Assembly: GCA_034096865.1 (NCBI GenBank)
Contig: JAWQFJ010001813.1
Coordinates: forward strand, 52,501-116,500
Length of the DNA stretch: 64,000 nucleotides
DNA from: Theodoxus fluviatilis
Taxonomy: Eukaryota > Mollusca > Gastropoda > Cycloneritida > Neritidae
Direction of reading: 5' to 3'
Made by a program: the position numbers and the translations under genes. Positions 10,906-22,879 of this stretch are shown here, in pieces. Numbering within the stretch: position 1 is the first letter of the stretch; each line of letters opens with the position of its first letter. The notes beneath the pieces were generated by a model. That model was given only the letters and a program-made list of their open reading frames with translations. It was not told the origin of the DNA and made no database searches.

Positions 10906-13480
10906 TAGGGCTCAAATGAATTTGTAGTAGGCGTTTATACAAGTTTCGTTTGGGATAAGTGGGTGAAAACGAGAAAGGAAGTACTTGGGAAACATGGATG
11001 ACTGACAGAGGAGAAAGAGACAAGGGCCGCGGGGGTGGGGGTGGGACAGGGGGAAGGCTGGGGTGGGATGAAGGAAGAACGGGATGGGGATGAAAGGCGG
11101 GGAAGATGCCAGAAGAAGAGGAATGCAAGACTTCTTCCCTCCCGTGTCGAGGCAACATGGCGAATCCGCAAGCACGGTTTGCTGGAAGTTTTTATCTCCG
11201 CTCCCAACCCGTGCCACAGCTCCGAGTCTTAATCTAATTCCGGCCATCAGAGCTCGTCCGCTAGGATCCCGGGTGCCTCGGAGGGACTGATCCAGCAAGA
11301 GAGGCGCCCTTTGAACTGCGTAGAAAACAGTTCCTTGATGGATGCTCCGCCCAGGCGTTAGATAATGCATCGCTTGTTCCCTCTGTAATCGTTGTTTATC
11401 CCCGAGCTTTGAAGTTGCGGGTCGCCATTGTCATCTTGGCACAGAGATCCTGCGGAGGGGAATCTACAGGGATTGCATGATCCTCTGCTGTAGAGCGCAG
11501 TCCTGTCTAAGTCTTTGTGGGCACCGTCCTCTGCTCGGCAGAGAAGACGCCCGCTAAAAGGCAAAGAGCAAAAAATGGACTCATCCAGCTTCATGGTCTG
11601 TTCGCCCTTGTCTTCAAAGAATGACGTGAAGCCGCCGTTCACAGTGGAGGAAAGCCATATAAAGAAAGGGAGCTATTTTGAGGTGTGTGCTTTTGTGAAG
11701 TCTTTGTCCTCGAGGGTGCAAAGCGAAGACATTGTCCCGGAACCACACCATCTTCAGTGTAGTTTTTATGCAAATCACTCCGGCACTAAACGGTCAACAA
11801 TACTTAGAGGAAGATCGTTTGAGCTAATATACATCTATGTCGGTTCGGAATAAACTAAGCACCACGCGTGCGCTGATCGCAAAAATGTTTGCATATTTCA
11901 ATTGACCAAACTCTATGATTATTGTCTACTTTTTCAAATGACTTCGAGGTTGAATTAGCAGGTTTTTAATCGTATTGGCAGTTAGCACACTACTCAAACA
12001 GATTGGAAATACTGTCCCTAATGGTTAAGAAGCAAGTCATTGCTTTTGCACTGACCCAAATTAGTCAGTCGTCCTTATTTTCCGAAATGTCCAAACTCGT
12101 ACTCATCGAAAGTAGACTGACAGCCATTGATGGCGATGCCAACGTTTCAAAATGGACCAACGTCCACATGAACCTAACTTGTCGAGAAAAAACCGTCATT
12201 GTTAAGGTATTTGACGAACCAAGAGTGGACTTCTTTCAAGTATTGATGGACACAGGGCACTATGTATGGCCATGAATAAGATGGGAAACACTAATGGCCA
12301 GTTATCTCGAACACCAGGAACCCTCAATGGGCGCGCTCCATCGACTGCCTCAGCGGTGTATTCCCCAGAGATCCATTGCACTGACCGATCCCTGGCTGTC
12401 TTTTACCTGACCTCTCTAACATTTAACACCACTTGCACTCTTTCACTAGTCGTACGACCCGTGAGAAGGTTCTCCTTCCCAAAAGCACCAATAATGGTCG
12501 CGTGTACCTGATGTAAACAAACTGGCACGTCTGTGACTGTTCCCTGCATATTGAGTCGGTCTGATACTTCGGTCCAATAGAAATACATCAGGATTTGCGT
12601 TGATGGGGGATGCTTGAGCAGTTTTCAGATTTACTCGATTAAAATTCTGAAACTATCACTGCATATGCCTTGAGACGTTTAGGCTTTAAATCTTTTGGTG
12701 GATGTTTGTCCTTGACAGCTGTTGGAAGACGGTGTAATCTGTTTTGTGCAAAACAACTGCGTCCAAATGCCTTACACCACCACCCCGTCAATGTCCTGAC
12801 TCTGCCTTGCATGCAAACGAGTACGCATAGTATGTAGTACGGGAGACTCTCCAAAACGTACGGTGCATTTTCATTTGCCACTGAGGGATTTCCTTTGCCC
12901 TAGCAGCTAATGAAATTGTCCGTTGTCAGAATAGATGTCTATGGTGCGATTATCTGTGTCCGAAAAGGCTTAAGGACCATTTGAAATGCGTGAAGGTTGA
13001 ACCGACTCCGAAAAATAAAGTCTGCATCAGAGACTAGGGAACTAAAACAGGCGAAGGAAATGAATTCTTCCGATCCTGTTCTCTACTAGACGATGGTATT
13101 CTCAGAGGAATATGATCGTGTAAGTGCTCTGTCCATCTTGATAAGAGAAAGCCGCTCTGGGTTAAAACATGTAGCACGTCCTTCATCACAATGCCAAAAT
13201 GGATGCCCATAAACACCACGCCCGTCTTCTCTCCTGTCATCTCCTGCCTTGTCGAACCAACACGTCACTGTCGTGAGCGGATTTTCCCCGTGCGTCAGAG
13301 CGTATATACCTGGTGTCCGCGCTCACCTGCCCAAGAGGCCACGGGACGGACAAGTTGGAAACATGGGGCACCTCACCACCTCGCGTGTTTACGGCCTCAA
13401 CATGGAGACATGAGCCAATAAACTTCAATATCCAGTGATATCGTGCACCCATATTTCATGGTGTTTTCTGTCGGCCACAT
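10906..13480. other. No recognisable gene
   Basis: Several short frames (for example 11515-11853 and 12003-12275, plus strand) have no recognisable motif or splice context. 11000-11300 is locally GC-rich with no clear promoter. Confidence 0.4.
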
Positions 13481-13716
13481 AATCTCTCTCTGTCTCTGTC
13501 TCTCTCTCTGTCTCTCTCTGTCTCTCTCTCTGTCTCTCTCTCTTTCTCTCTGTCTCTCTGTCTGTCTCTCGCTGTCTCTCTCTCTCTATGTGTCCCTGTT
13601 TCTCTATGTGTGTGCCCCTGTCTCTCTCTCGCTCTATTTCTTTCTCTGTCCCTGTCTCTGTCCCTCTCTCTCTCTCTCTTTCTCTCTCTCTGTCCCTTTC
13701 TCTCTATCTACCCCCC

Positions 13717-13754
<38 letters not shown>

Positions 13755-14028
13755 TCTTCCTATTTGTCTTTCACTCTCTCTACTCAGTCTCTGTATGTCT
13801 GCCTGCCTGCCTGCCTGCCTGCCTAGCTGTCTGTATGTCTGTCTGTTTCTATCTCTCTCTCTCTGTCCCCGTCTCTGTCCCTCTCTCTCTCTGTCTCTCT
13901 CTCTGTCTCTCTCTCTCTGTCCCTCTCTCTCTCTGTCCCTCTCACTCTCTCTCTCTCTGTCCCTGTTTTTCTGTCCCTGTCTCTCTGTCCTTGTCTCTCT
14001 GTCTCTGTCTCTCTGTTCCTGTCTCTCT

Positions 14029-14083
<55 letters not shown>
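13481..14083. repeat. Long (TCTC/TCTG)n pyrimidine tract
   Basis: About 600 bp of CT-rich repeats with TGCC and CCCTGTCT variants, ending in a pure TC run at 14035-14083. The long Ser/Leu or Arg/Glu frames here are repeat translations. Confidence 0.95.
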
Positions 14084-14086
<3 letters not shown>

Positions 14087-14508
14087 CGTCGTATATGATT
14101 TCAACTGACGTGCATCTCAGCTTTGAAGAACTATTTTCCCTATCTAATACGAAAAATATTTTAAAGAACATTTTGGTTTTGAGTGACCCACCTCCACACA
14201 CCGAAAGGGTGGCCTTTCCCACGTAACAAATAAACAGTCTGCCCAGTCATCCAGTGCAAAAATCATTTTGGCAACTTTCAAGGAATGATCAATCGCCATC
14301 AGAGAGATACATATCATACAGTTCCACATGAAGAGTCTTCATCCATTTAAACTGGAACGAAATACAACCTGTCCGCTGAGTGCAATGTGGATGGAAGTCA
14401 CACATAATCAAAATGCCCATTATGTTCTTCTGTTAGAAGATTGAATGATTTTGTGGATGGATGGGAAACAGATCAACCGACATGTTCAAACGTTGACTAC
14501 ATTTTTAA

Positions 14509-14516
14509 TGACGTCA
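14509..14516. promoter_or_regulatory. CRE-like palindrome TGACGTCA
   Basis: A perfect cAMP-response-element palindrome just outside the TIR element, in sequence that may be LTR. Such sites are common in LTR promoters; the role here is inferred. Confidence 0.3.
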
Positions 14517-14559
14517 TAGTCCAGCCAGAAAGTACGTCAAAACCTGAGAAGGCCTAAAT

Positions 14560-15225
14560 ATTGAGCGAGTTTTCGCGAGTAACCCGGGTTAGCTACGGTA
14601 GGGTCACTGCGCATGTCTGGTTTTTTTCTTCGCGAAAACGCTGTTCAGTTGTGTCCAGTCGCTTCCCTTGCAACAAGATGGCGACAGCCTTGGCTGGTGT
14701 GTTGCGGATTTACTGTTGTGGAACAAATCTGTGCAATCTGTTGAGTTTTGGGGCTGAAATTTGAATGAAATTAGAAGCAAGCTGTGCTGGGATGTATTTA
14801 GGCCGATTGGGGAGGGGGGCGGGGGGGGGGGGGGGGGGGGGGGGAGCGTGGTTTTTATCCCTGCCCTGCTGACAGCCAGAAATCGCACCCAAACTCCTGT
14901 TGACCTCATTTCTTCCCAAAATAAACATCACTGCTAAAATAAAATGCATTAAAACCAAGACAGTATCCAACCCAGTATCCTTAATTTTTGAAAGGTTAAG
15001 TGATTTACAACAATTGTGTTCTCACAATCCGTAACTTTGTGAAAAAACATTTGCAGAAGTTTCTCACTTCGCCATGGCAGCCATCTTGGAACTGGAGTGA
15101 ACGTACGCTGGGGCCAAGGTTGAACTTTGGTTAACCGGTGACGTCACTCCGGTCGTACCGTACCGAGTTTTCGCGACCTCCGGTTCGACTCGAGTCACTT
15201 TAGTTGACGCGAAAACTCGCTCATT
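14560..15225. mobile_element. 660-bp TIR element (MITE-like), ATT flanks
   Basis: GAGCGAGTTTTCGCG at 14563-14577 is exactly inverted at 15208-15222, and ATT flanks both ends (14560-14562, 15223-15225). Inside, AAGATGGCG near 14677 and CCATCTTGG near 15081 suggest further inverted similarity. A pure G run (14820-14844) is an internal simple repeat. There is no transposase. It starts 13 bases inside what looks like the 3' LTR of the adjacent Gypsy element, so it may have inserted into that LTR; alternatively the inverted repeats are part of the LTR itself. Confidence 0.6.
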
Positions 15226-15250
15226 GCATGCTGTTACATCCCTCTTCTCA
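15226..15250 (-). other. Candidate polypurine tract and LTR start (minus strand)
   Basis: On the minus strand, downstream of the integrase stop, TGAGAAGAGGGA (15250-15239) is followed by TGTAACAGCATGC (from 15238). A purine tract followed by TG is the usual arrangement at a Gypsy 3' LTR boundary. No second LTR was found. Confidence 0.4.
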
Positions 15251-15518
15251 TAAGATAATTTCAATCACCTGAAATTTTTTAGCAGTTTCAAATTGAATAA
15301 TATATAATTCATTGATTGTCACTTACAAATTTCTTTTGTCTGTCCGCAAAATCACTTTAACTTTTCTTTGTTACTGTCTCTATAACTTTAACTTTAACAT
15401 TGTTCATGCAACTTTAACTCTGAATCAAGTTGACCTTACTGCTTTGTTTAACGCCTTATTAGCTTATGAATTTGCAGTATTTGTTCTTCGAAATTGCCAT
15501 TTGATTAGCAATGATTGT

Positions 15519-16601
15519 TCACATTTGTTCTATCAGTCTTTCGGGTTTCTTGATCATGCGCCTGGGTCGTTGCTGCTCTTGTTGATGCATTTCAACATGA
15601 TTCTCCTGTGGATGTGTTGGGGTATCATCTTCTTCATCTTCGAAATCTGGTTCCATGTACAGCAACTGTTTGTCACTAATAATGTGTGGTATGAGGTTGA
15701 ATCGAACATGTCCTTTAGGAGGTTTCTGCAAGTTCCTTATGTGTCTTCGATTTCTGCGATAAGTTCCTCCATCTGGTTCTCGAACTTCATACGACCTCGG
15801 TTCGTTTCTGGTCTGAACCACGGTTGCTGGCGTCCACTTTCCTCCTTCTTTTTGCATCATGACCTTTTGACCTTTGTGCAGTGCTGGCAGTTCGTGTGCT
15901 CTCCTGTCATGATATTTCTTCTGCGTCTTCTGCCGTTTACGCAATTGGTCCTCGATCTTCTTTCGGTTGGGTAGGGTGTTAGTGATGACTGTGGGCATGT
16001 CAGTTTTCAGTTTGCGGGAATACAGGAGTTCTGCAGGGGAGGGAATATGATGGTCAATGGGTGTCGATCTGAACACCAGTAGTGCCATATTAATGTCTGT
16101 GTGACTCTCTTGGGCTTTGATGATTATCTTCTTGATCGTCTGCACGCTACGCTCTGCAAATCCGTTGGATTGTGGGTATTTGGGTGAACTGGTTACATGT
16201 TCAAATCCCCATTCGTCAGCGAATTCCTTGAATGCCGTTGAAACGTATGGTGTGCCATTGTCGCTGATGACTTTTAGTGGTATTCCTTGCTCTCCGAAAA
16301 GCTGTTTCATGTATGAGATTACATTTGACGACGTTGTCTGACCCGCTGCAGCTGTTCTTCTAACGAAAGGCATTTTTGAGTAGTAATCGGTGACGATGAT
16401 GTAATCACTGCCGCCTGTCATCATCAGATCGGTGCCTAGAACTTGCCACGGTCGATCCGGAACTTCATGTTGAAGCAATGGCTGATGAGGTTGATTCCGC
16501 TGGTGCTTGCAACATGTCATATATCTCTTGACGTAGTTCTCGATGTCGCGGTTCATGCCATTCCAGTACACACATGCCTGTGCTCTCATGCGACATTTCT
16601 A
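15519..16601 (-). pseudogene. Ty3/Gypsy integrase, 3' end of pol, 5'-truncated
   Basis: An open frame of 356 codons from 16589 to a stop at 15519, with about four more pol codons upstream before an in-frame TAG (16599-16601). It begins inside the integrase zinc-binding region (CRMRAQACVYW, with TCCKHQ at about residues 25-30). The DDE core is complete: LGTDLM (Asp 54), VISDNG (Asp 110) and FAERSVQTIK (Glu 146), giving DD35E spacing. Residues 230-290 (WTPATVV, SYEVREPDGGTYRRNRRH) match the GPY/F-type C-terminal module, followed by an acidic and basic tail. The core is undamaged, but gag, protease, reverse transcriptase and RNase H are absent upstream, so this copy cannot be autonomous. No break was seen inside the remaining frame, which suggests a fairly recent insertion. 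Confidence 0.9.
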
Positions 16602-18220
16602 CAGAAATTGATATTCGTTATGAAAAGGCGTTTTCGTCATGCTTAGATATTCAACGTTTTAACTGAAATTGTATTGTAAGTGCCATTACGTGATATCTTT
16701 ACGCGCACCTCCAAGTTCTGTTGAAGAATAGGCGTATCTCAGCACATCTTCCATGGCCCGTATAATTCAGGCAGCATGTTCTCCCAGCCAGACCTGACAC
16801 GAAAACGTTTAGTTCATGTTAGCGTCTGCCAGCGATCTCTGAGTGTGGGACGCATACACCGGCTTGCAGTACACGCCTGCCTACGGCCTAGAGCGACACA
16901 GTTTCTCTTTATGGGTGTAATTCCAAAACGATGAAGCAGATCATCTGCAAACGTAATGAAGTGTTCCTTGGAGAAAACTCTGGTCTCGCACTCAATGTCA
17001 TCAGAATCCGTTTTGAACGTTTAAAATTTTTGATGAATAACGAACAAACGAACTAACTGACTGAAATATATAACCTCCTGAGCGGAGGTGACACTACTAT
17101 GCATTGCCGAACGTTCAAGGTACTTTTGAGATAACTTTGAGGACTTTAACCCACGGTCGCCACGAAAGCATTGCCCGATTACACAACAAGTGACGTCGCA
17201 ATTGAGGATTCCTTCCCGACTGCCTGTCGATCGAACGCGCTTCGCACTGGTCCACGTCGCCCTCTACAGAAACGCTACTCTATTCTTTATGATAACACAA
17301 AACTGTGTTCCTGGTCGCAAATTCTATCATAGGACGTTTGTACGAAACGTAGAAGTTCGTGGCTTTTTCTACACATGTCCATGAATGGGCAGAGAGCCTT
17401 ACGATTTGTGCTTCTTTTGTATTTGCCCTTACAGGAGAAACCGTTTCAGATGCACTGCATTGACATACGACCATCAGAGATGGGGACCACCGTGCACTGT
17501 TCTGCAATACAAGTGCAACCGCGATTCCACGCCGTGAGAAGGATCCATCGAGTCAATGACTCACTGTAGCTTCCGGAAGTATTCCATTCATCCTCGTCCT
17601 ACAAATAGCCACCAAATGCAATGACATAATCAGGCCAGAATGGTGACGGCCCTATCTGGGCATTGCACTGCTCTGTGTCAGAAGGTGAAAGGCTGGCTTT
17701 TCCTGAGCCTGGCCTGGCCTCTTCAGCAGGTCGTCCATCTTGCCCTGCGCTCTGTCAAGAGGGATGGCTGTCCCGAGGCCCTCATCCGCGGTCATCAGCG
17801 TGGCCGTGACGGGCGGAACGCATTGGAGAGAGGTTTAGCTGACGTATCGACACCTTCTGTCGTGCTCCTGTAAAATCTTCCCTTCTCCTCCCCCTAGGTC
17901 CCCGATGTCAACGCTTCCTCCCTCCCCCCTACCTCTTCCCTCGTTTCCTCTCTCATCAACTCTCACCCTGTCCCCATCCCTCAGTCAAACTCGTCATACA
18001 ATGACTTTTCACCCAGCACTGGATGCTCAAACCGCAGGCTTTCATCCTCTCTTCATTAGGACACTAGATATTTCATTCCAACATCACATGTAACCAGGCC
18101 GCGAATAAACGTCAACAACATTGATCAGTTTTTCGTAGCATTCCTCCCAGGTAGGCCTACGCTGTTTTACACACTGGCGGGGAGTAACAGCGTGAGTTAA
18201 CTCCTTACTTAATGATGTTG
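16602..18220. other. No recognisable gene
   Basis: Sequence upstream of the truncated Gypsy frame. Short frames (for example 17640-17873) have no motif. C-rich stretches occur near 17880-17990. Confidence 0.4.
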
Positions 18221-18320
18221 TAACCCCAGGATCCCCCCCCCCCCCAGCTTCACCCTTCCCTCTCATCCTTCCCCTTATTTTCCTTTCTTTCCCTTCTCAG
18301 TCCCCCTGTGAATTGGAAGT

Positions 18321-18355
18321 AAGAATAGACCCACCGCGTCTCCCTACGCGATTCG
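18321..18355 (+). repeat. Dispersed repeat family, copy 1 core
   Basis: Core AAGAATAGACCCACCGCGTC followed by TCCCTACGCGATTCG. Related cores are at 18634-18667, 21284-21320 (minus) and 39951-39990 (minus). Copies 1 and 2 also share a downstream AGGCCGTAA-type end before ATTC or CCTCC runs. Confidence 0.6.
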
Positions 18356-18468
18356 GCAATGGGGTGTAACTAGGGAAATAGTGAATTGGTCTCACGTTGA
18401 CTATAGTTGAAGTGATTTCCTGATCAATAACCTTATATAGCCTACAGATGCTGGTGGGCCGTAATTCT

Positions 18469-18517
18469 TCATTCATTCATTCATTTATTCATTCATTCAT
18501 TCATTTATTTATTCATA
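18469..18517. repeat. (ATTC)n microsatellite
   Basis: Tetranucleotide run at the end of dispersed-repeat copy 1. Confidence 0.9.
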
Positions 18518-18633
18518 GTTTTTTTTTATTCATTCAGTTATTCCTTTCTCAAGGTGCATCGACTCCACTTCAGATACACCCATCCTTTTCCCCTTTCCTC
18601 CCTCCCCTACCCCTCCCATGTGGGCTGGGGGTC

Positions 18634-18667
18634 AGAATAGACTCACCACGTCTACGTACGCGATCCG
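18634..18667 (+). repeat. Dispersed repeat family, copy 2 core
   Basis: AGAATAGACTCACCACGTCT then ACGTACGCGATCCG, a diverged direct copy of 18321-18355. It continues to GCTGATAGGCCGTAA near 18768-18782. Confidence 0.6.
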
Positions 18668-18859
18668 TAAGAGGCGAAAAATGCGACACATTGTGACTTG
18701 ATTGGCGCCTACTCCGAACTATTCTCGTGACTTTGTGTTGTCAATGACCTTGCATACATTACAAAGGCTGATAGGCCGTAAAACCCCATTCACCCCTCCC
18801 TCCCTCCCTCATACCAAAGATCCTACGTAGGATCTTTGCTCTTACCCAATCTCTCCATG

Positions 18860-19060
18860 ACCCCTCTCTTCCCCGCTCCCCACTCCCCACCCCCCACCCC
18901 ACCCCCCCACCCCAGCCCCCCACCCCCCACCCTCAACCCCCACCCCCGCTCCCAATTTTTGCTCTCCATAACCCCTCTTTGTTCCCTACACTCTCATCAT
19001 TTCCCTTTTGTCTTTCCTCCCCCCCCCCCCCCCCACCCCCCTGTCAGCCCTTTCCTCCCT
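18860..19060. repeat. C-rich low-complexity DNA
   Basis: Imperfect CCCCAC repeats and pure C runs (about 19018-19033). Confidence 0.9.
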
Positions 19061-19178
19061 GTCCCCATCTCTTCAACACGCCTTTCCAACAAGCATCATA
19101 GCCCCGAGCCCCGACTCCCTGAGAAACTTTCCACCCTATCCCCCGTTTCTAATCTCCCATTGAATGTAAAAGAGAAAG

Positions 19179-19181
19179 TGT

Positions 19182-19266
<85 letters not shown>
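19179..19266. repeat. (TG)n microsatellite
   Basis: Over 40 TG units with one GAG interruption near the start. Confidence 0.95.
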
Positions 19267-19267
<1 letters not shown>

Positions 19268-19399
19268 CTCCAGAAATCTTTGCATGGACATCTTTGCGAG
19301 GGTGTAGCTATCGTCTTCTTCCTTACTCCTCTCGCCCTCTCTTTTCTATCATTTTACACTCCATACACTCGGCCAAAGCAAAAAGACAAATAGTGTTTA

Positions 19400-19925
19400 C
19401 AGGAACTTCCCATACCTTCAAACTTGTTTACAATATACTCTTTTGTAGCGGGTGTAACGGGCTAACCCAGCGAGTACTTCCTAAACATCTATTCTCTACC
19501 CACCATTCTTATATTTTATTTCCTCTTCACTCCTACTCCATCCGCTCCTCTCCGTTCCCTCCCTCCTTCAAACCCCTTTCCTCCGTTTCTCCTTTCTCCA
19601 GTTTTACCCAATCTGAGCCCCAGTCCAACACCGACCTAATCCCCATAACTTTCACTCATTGCTTTTCTTCCTCCGTCTTCACCGAACACTCATCCCCTAT
19701 CAATGTTACCCTCCGTCTTCATCCCCCTCCTTCCCCCTTCGTTTCACACTATTCATCTTCTCCAGCCACCACCCTCCTCCCATCGCTTACCCCCACCCTT
19801 ACCCTTACTCCAGCCATTAGTATCCCTCCCCCCTCCCCCTACCCCCTCCGAACACTTGTTCTGCATCATCTTCACCTGCCTGCTCAACACCCCTATGTCA
19901 GCTTCCTGTCCATTCATCGACAGGC
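19400..19925. other. C/T-rich sequence without a gene
   Basis: Pyrimidine-biased DNA. The long plus-strand frame across it starts in the TG repeat and is not credible coding. Confidence 0.4.
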
Positions 19926-19938
19926 GCTTTGGGAACGC

Positions 19939-19983
19939 GGGGGGGGGGGGGGGGGGGGGGGGGGGGCGGGGGGGGGGGGGGGG
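19939..19983. repeat. Poly(G) run
   Basis: About 45 bases of G with one C. It may form a G-quadruplex, and homopolymer length is unreliable in assemblies. Confidence 0.9.
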
Positions 19984-20404
19984 ACACGGCGCAATTGGAT
20001 TCCAAAGCTGACAGACACGGCGAGAAACATTCGATACACAAGCCCGCATAGAACAGAGATAACAGTCGTCTTATGGATGGAGAGAGATTATGGGGACCAG
20101 CATGCCTCCAGCAACAGCTCTCAAAACATCTGCGTCGTCTCGACCAGGACGTCCTGTCTACGGCCGTATTTTGCCTGGTCTTCTGCCCTGCAAGAACAAC
20201 GTACACGCTTTTTTCTTTACATGCATGGTATTCATTTATAGTATGCAACCGTCCGCAGTGGGAATCGACTTCGAAGGAATCGAGAGGTTAATGGTGGTAC
20301 TGTGGTATGAATAATGCATAAGAGCTCCGTCACAAGCGGAAATATTTAGCAGAGACATCTTGCCACACATGTATGGGAAATACACGCACCTTTGCAGTAT
20401 CAAA

Positions 20405-20443
20405 ACGAAGCCTCATGATGACGACGATGTTGATAATGACGAT

Positions 20444-20507
<64 letters not shown>

Positions 20508-20692
20508 ATTGATGATGATGATGATGATGATGATGCTGGTGATGACGACGACGATGACGATGACGATGACGATGACGACGACGATGATGACGACGACGAC
20601 GATGACGACGACGACGACGATGATGATGATGACGACGACGACGAGGACGACGACGATGATGATAATGATGACGACGATGATGTCATACTGAG
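20405..20692. repeat. (GAT)n/(GAC)n trinucleotide repeat
   Basis: GAT units shade into GAC units over about 250 bp. Asp-rich or Ser-rich frames are repeat translations. Confidence 0.95.
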
Positions 20693-20699
20693 TCCTTAA

Positions 20700-21280
20700 T
20701 TGAAGGTGATAATGGTTTGTACGTAAACACTCCTAGTTATGTGTTCCTGTTGGATCTCATTTCTACACCGAAAACTTGTAACCTTACAAAGCCTCTCTTA
20801 GCTGAAGTCTACTCTGATACGTCAGAGACATAGAGTCTCTGGAATACATCAGAATGAGTCTTAGTTTCATATGCGTATTATTTGAAAAGTATGAACTTTT
20901 TTTAATCTCCTGGGTAAGCGTTTCCCAGTCTGGTTCTACTCAATCCTCATCCTGTCCACGTACTCGTGTACGAAAGTGTTTTTGTTTTTTCCCTTTTTCT
21001 CGAACCTTTAATTACAACTGAATGTGTGGGAGACTAGAAGCAGAAATTGCAAGAAAACGTTTGCCCCTTTACCAATAGGGACGTTTTCCATTCATGACAC
21101 ATGCAGAGCTAAAGATTAGATCCCTCACCAAATGAATGAATGAATAAACGAACGAACGAACGAATGAATGAAGTAGTATGGCCTTTAGAGACTATGTAAG
21201 ATCTTTGACCACAAATAACTCACTAGAACTGGTCAAAGTAAGCGCAGGTCACGTCTCGAGTTTCCTCGTTTTTCACCTTC
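20700..21280. other. No gene seen
   Basis: Mixed sequence with a short AATG/AACG tetranucleotide run near 21132-21172. Confidence 0.5.
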
Positions 21281-21283
21281 TAC

Positions 21284-21320
21284 GACTCGTGTAGGGAGAC
21301 ACGGTGGATTTAGTCTTTTA
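21284..21320 (-). repeat. Dispersed repeat family, copy 3 core
   Basis: The reverse complement contains CCACCGTGTCTCCCTACACG preceded by GTAAAAGACTAAAT, matching the family core at 18321. Confidence 0.5.
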
Positions 21321-22130
21321 CTCCCAACAGACTCCGAGGCTGCTGCGTCACCAAATACTTTCTATTCTGTCACCACTGGGAACCGCCATGATCACTCTTT
21401 CTCTTTGCTTTGACACATCAGGAGGTTATATGCTATATTTGTTTCTCTGCCTCATGTTTCACCAACCTTCCACAAAGGCGATTCGCAAATGCAGAGGCTT
21501 TAGACTGAAAGGGTACGTGCATGGTGCCACAGAGGTGGGAAACAATCCATTCGTCCCACACCCAGGGTCAGGGACGTGATCCATCACCAAATATTCCCCA
21601 GTCTGTCAAAACGGGCGACGGCCGCGACCACCTTTCTCCCTGTTTTGACACAGTGGGAAACTGCGGCTTTCGTGTACCCTACTGAGTGCCTGGTCCAACC
21701 CTCCCACACGACTCTGTGCTGGAGGTCAAATTGGGACCGTGGATTTCATCAACGCTTGGTGTTGCCCGTGTCTTCCAGGCATCGTCCCCCTAGCTACATC
21801 CGGGTCCCTCTCCCTAGGGGTTTCGCAAGGTGACGCGCAATTTCCCCACCAGGGGGCACGCTGGCAGTAATACGAGGAGGAGACGAAATAATTCACCATC
21901 CTCTGGGGCTGTTGCCCAGTCCCTGCCTCTAAATCTCACACCCAGACCGAGCACAATCCACTCTGCCTGGCAGAGAGATGGAGAGTCCAGAGTGACCTCC
22001 CTTGCTGTTTTTCCCTGAAAGCGCCATGGTGTGGCAATAAAGAAAGTTTCTGCTTCGGTCACACGAGGCCTGTGGATGATTCTCCACTGAATGGGAAACA
22101 TGAGGAATCAAGAGAAATAACTTGCTTTTA
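21321..22130. other. No gene seen, locally GC-rich
   Basis: No supported reading frame. It contains the CTCF-like site noted separately. Confidence 0.4.
21846..21860 (+). promoter_or_regulatory. CTCF-like motif
   Basis: CCACCAGGGGGCACG matches the conserved CTCF core (CCASYAGRKGGCRSY) at all but the last position. CTCF and its core motif are conserved across bilaterians. Occupancy is unknown. Confidence 0.35.
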
Positions 22131-22132
22131 TT

Positions 22133-22133
22133 C

Positions 22134-22201
<68 letters not shown>

Positions 22202-22282
22202 ATGTGTTTATGTGTGCGGGTTTGTGTGTATGTGTGTGTGCATGCATGTGTGTTTGTGTGTGTGTGTGTGCGCGTGAATGTA

Positions 22283-22327
<45 letters not shown>

Positions 22328-22675
22328 TTGTGTTTGTGTGTGTTTATGTGTGTGTATATGCGTGTGTATGTGTGTGTGTTTGCGTTTGTGTGTGTTAATG
22401 TGTGTGTATATGTGTGTGTATGTGTGTGCATGTGTGTGTGTGTGTGTGCGCGTGAATGTGTGCGTGTGTGTGTTTGTGTTTGTGTGTGTTTATGTGTGTG
22501 TATATGCGTGTGTATGTGTGTGTGTTTGCGTTTGTGTGTGTGTTAATGTGTGTGTATATGTGTGTGTATGTGTGTGCATGTGTGTGTGTGTGCGCGTGAA
22601 TGTATGCGTGTGTGTGTGTGTGTGTGTTTGTGTTTGTGTGTGTTTATGTGTGTGCATATGTGTGTGTGTGTGTTT
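22133..22675. repeat. Compound (GT)n with internal higher-order copies
   Basis: About 540 bp of GT with TATG, TTTG and GCGCGTGAATG variants. The variant blocks recur in the same order (for example GCGCGTGAATG near 22270, 22448 and 22591), so the array has been duplicated in larger units. Confidence 0.9.
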
Positions 22676-22836
22676 TCTCTAGAGTTGATTAGATCACTAT
22701 CTGTAACATATGGCCGGAGCCGCTCGATTCCCCCTTCATCAACTGGACCCGCTGGCTGCCAGACTTTCCGGGCCTGCTCCAGTAGCTCAGCCTGCGGCGG
22801 CCCAAAGCAGTCAAATAGGCTGGGCGGAGTGCGTAA

Positions 22837-22863
22837 GGGGGGGGGGGGGGGGTGTTAGGGGGG
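22837..22863. repeat. G-rich run
   Basis: Two G tracts separated by TGTTA. Confidence 0.8.
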
Positions 22864-22879
22864 CGAGAGAGCAGCGGGA

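Noticed and set aside
13443..14226. Ser/Leu-rich and Arg/Glu-rich long frames
   Set aside because: Translations of the TC/TG pyrimidine tract.
15312..15974. 220-codon hydrophobic plus-strand frame that could look like a membrane protein
   Set aside because: Its 3' two-thirds is the exact antisense of the Gypsy integrase C terminus; the hydrophobicity is a by-product.
19180..20241. 353-codon plus-strand frame, among the longest in the window
   Set aside because: Starts in a TG repeat, crosses C/T-rich DNA and a poly(G) run, and has no motif.
22072..22682. Cys/Val frames that might suggest a cysteine-rich peptide
   Set aside because: Read-through of the compound GT microsatellite.
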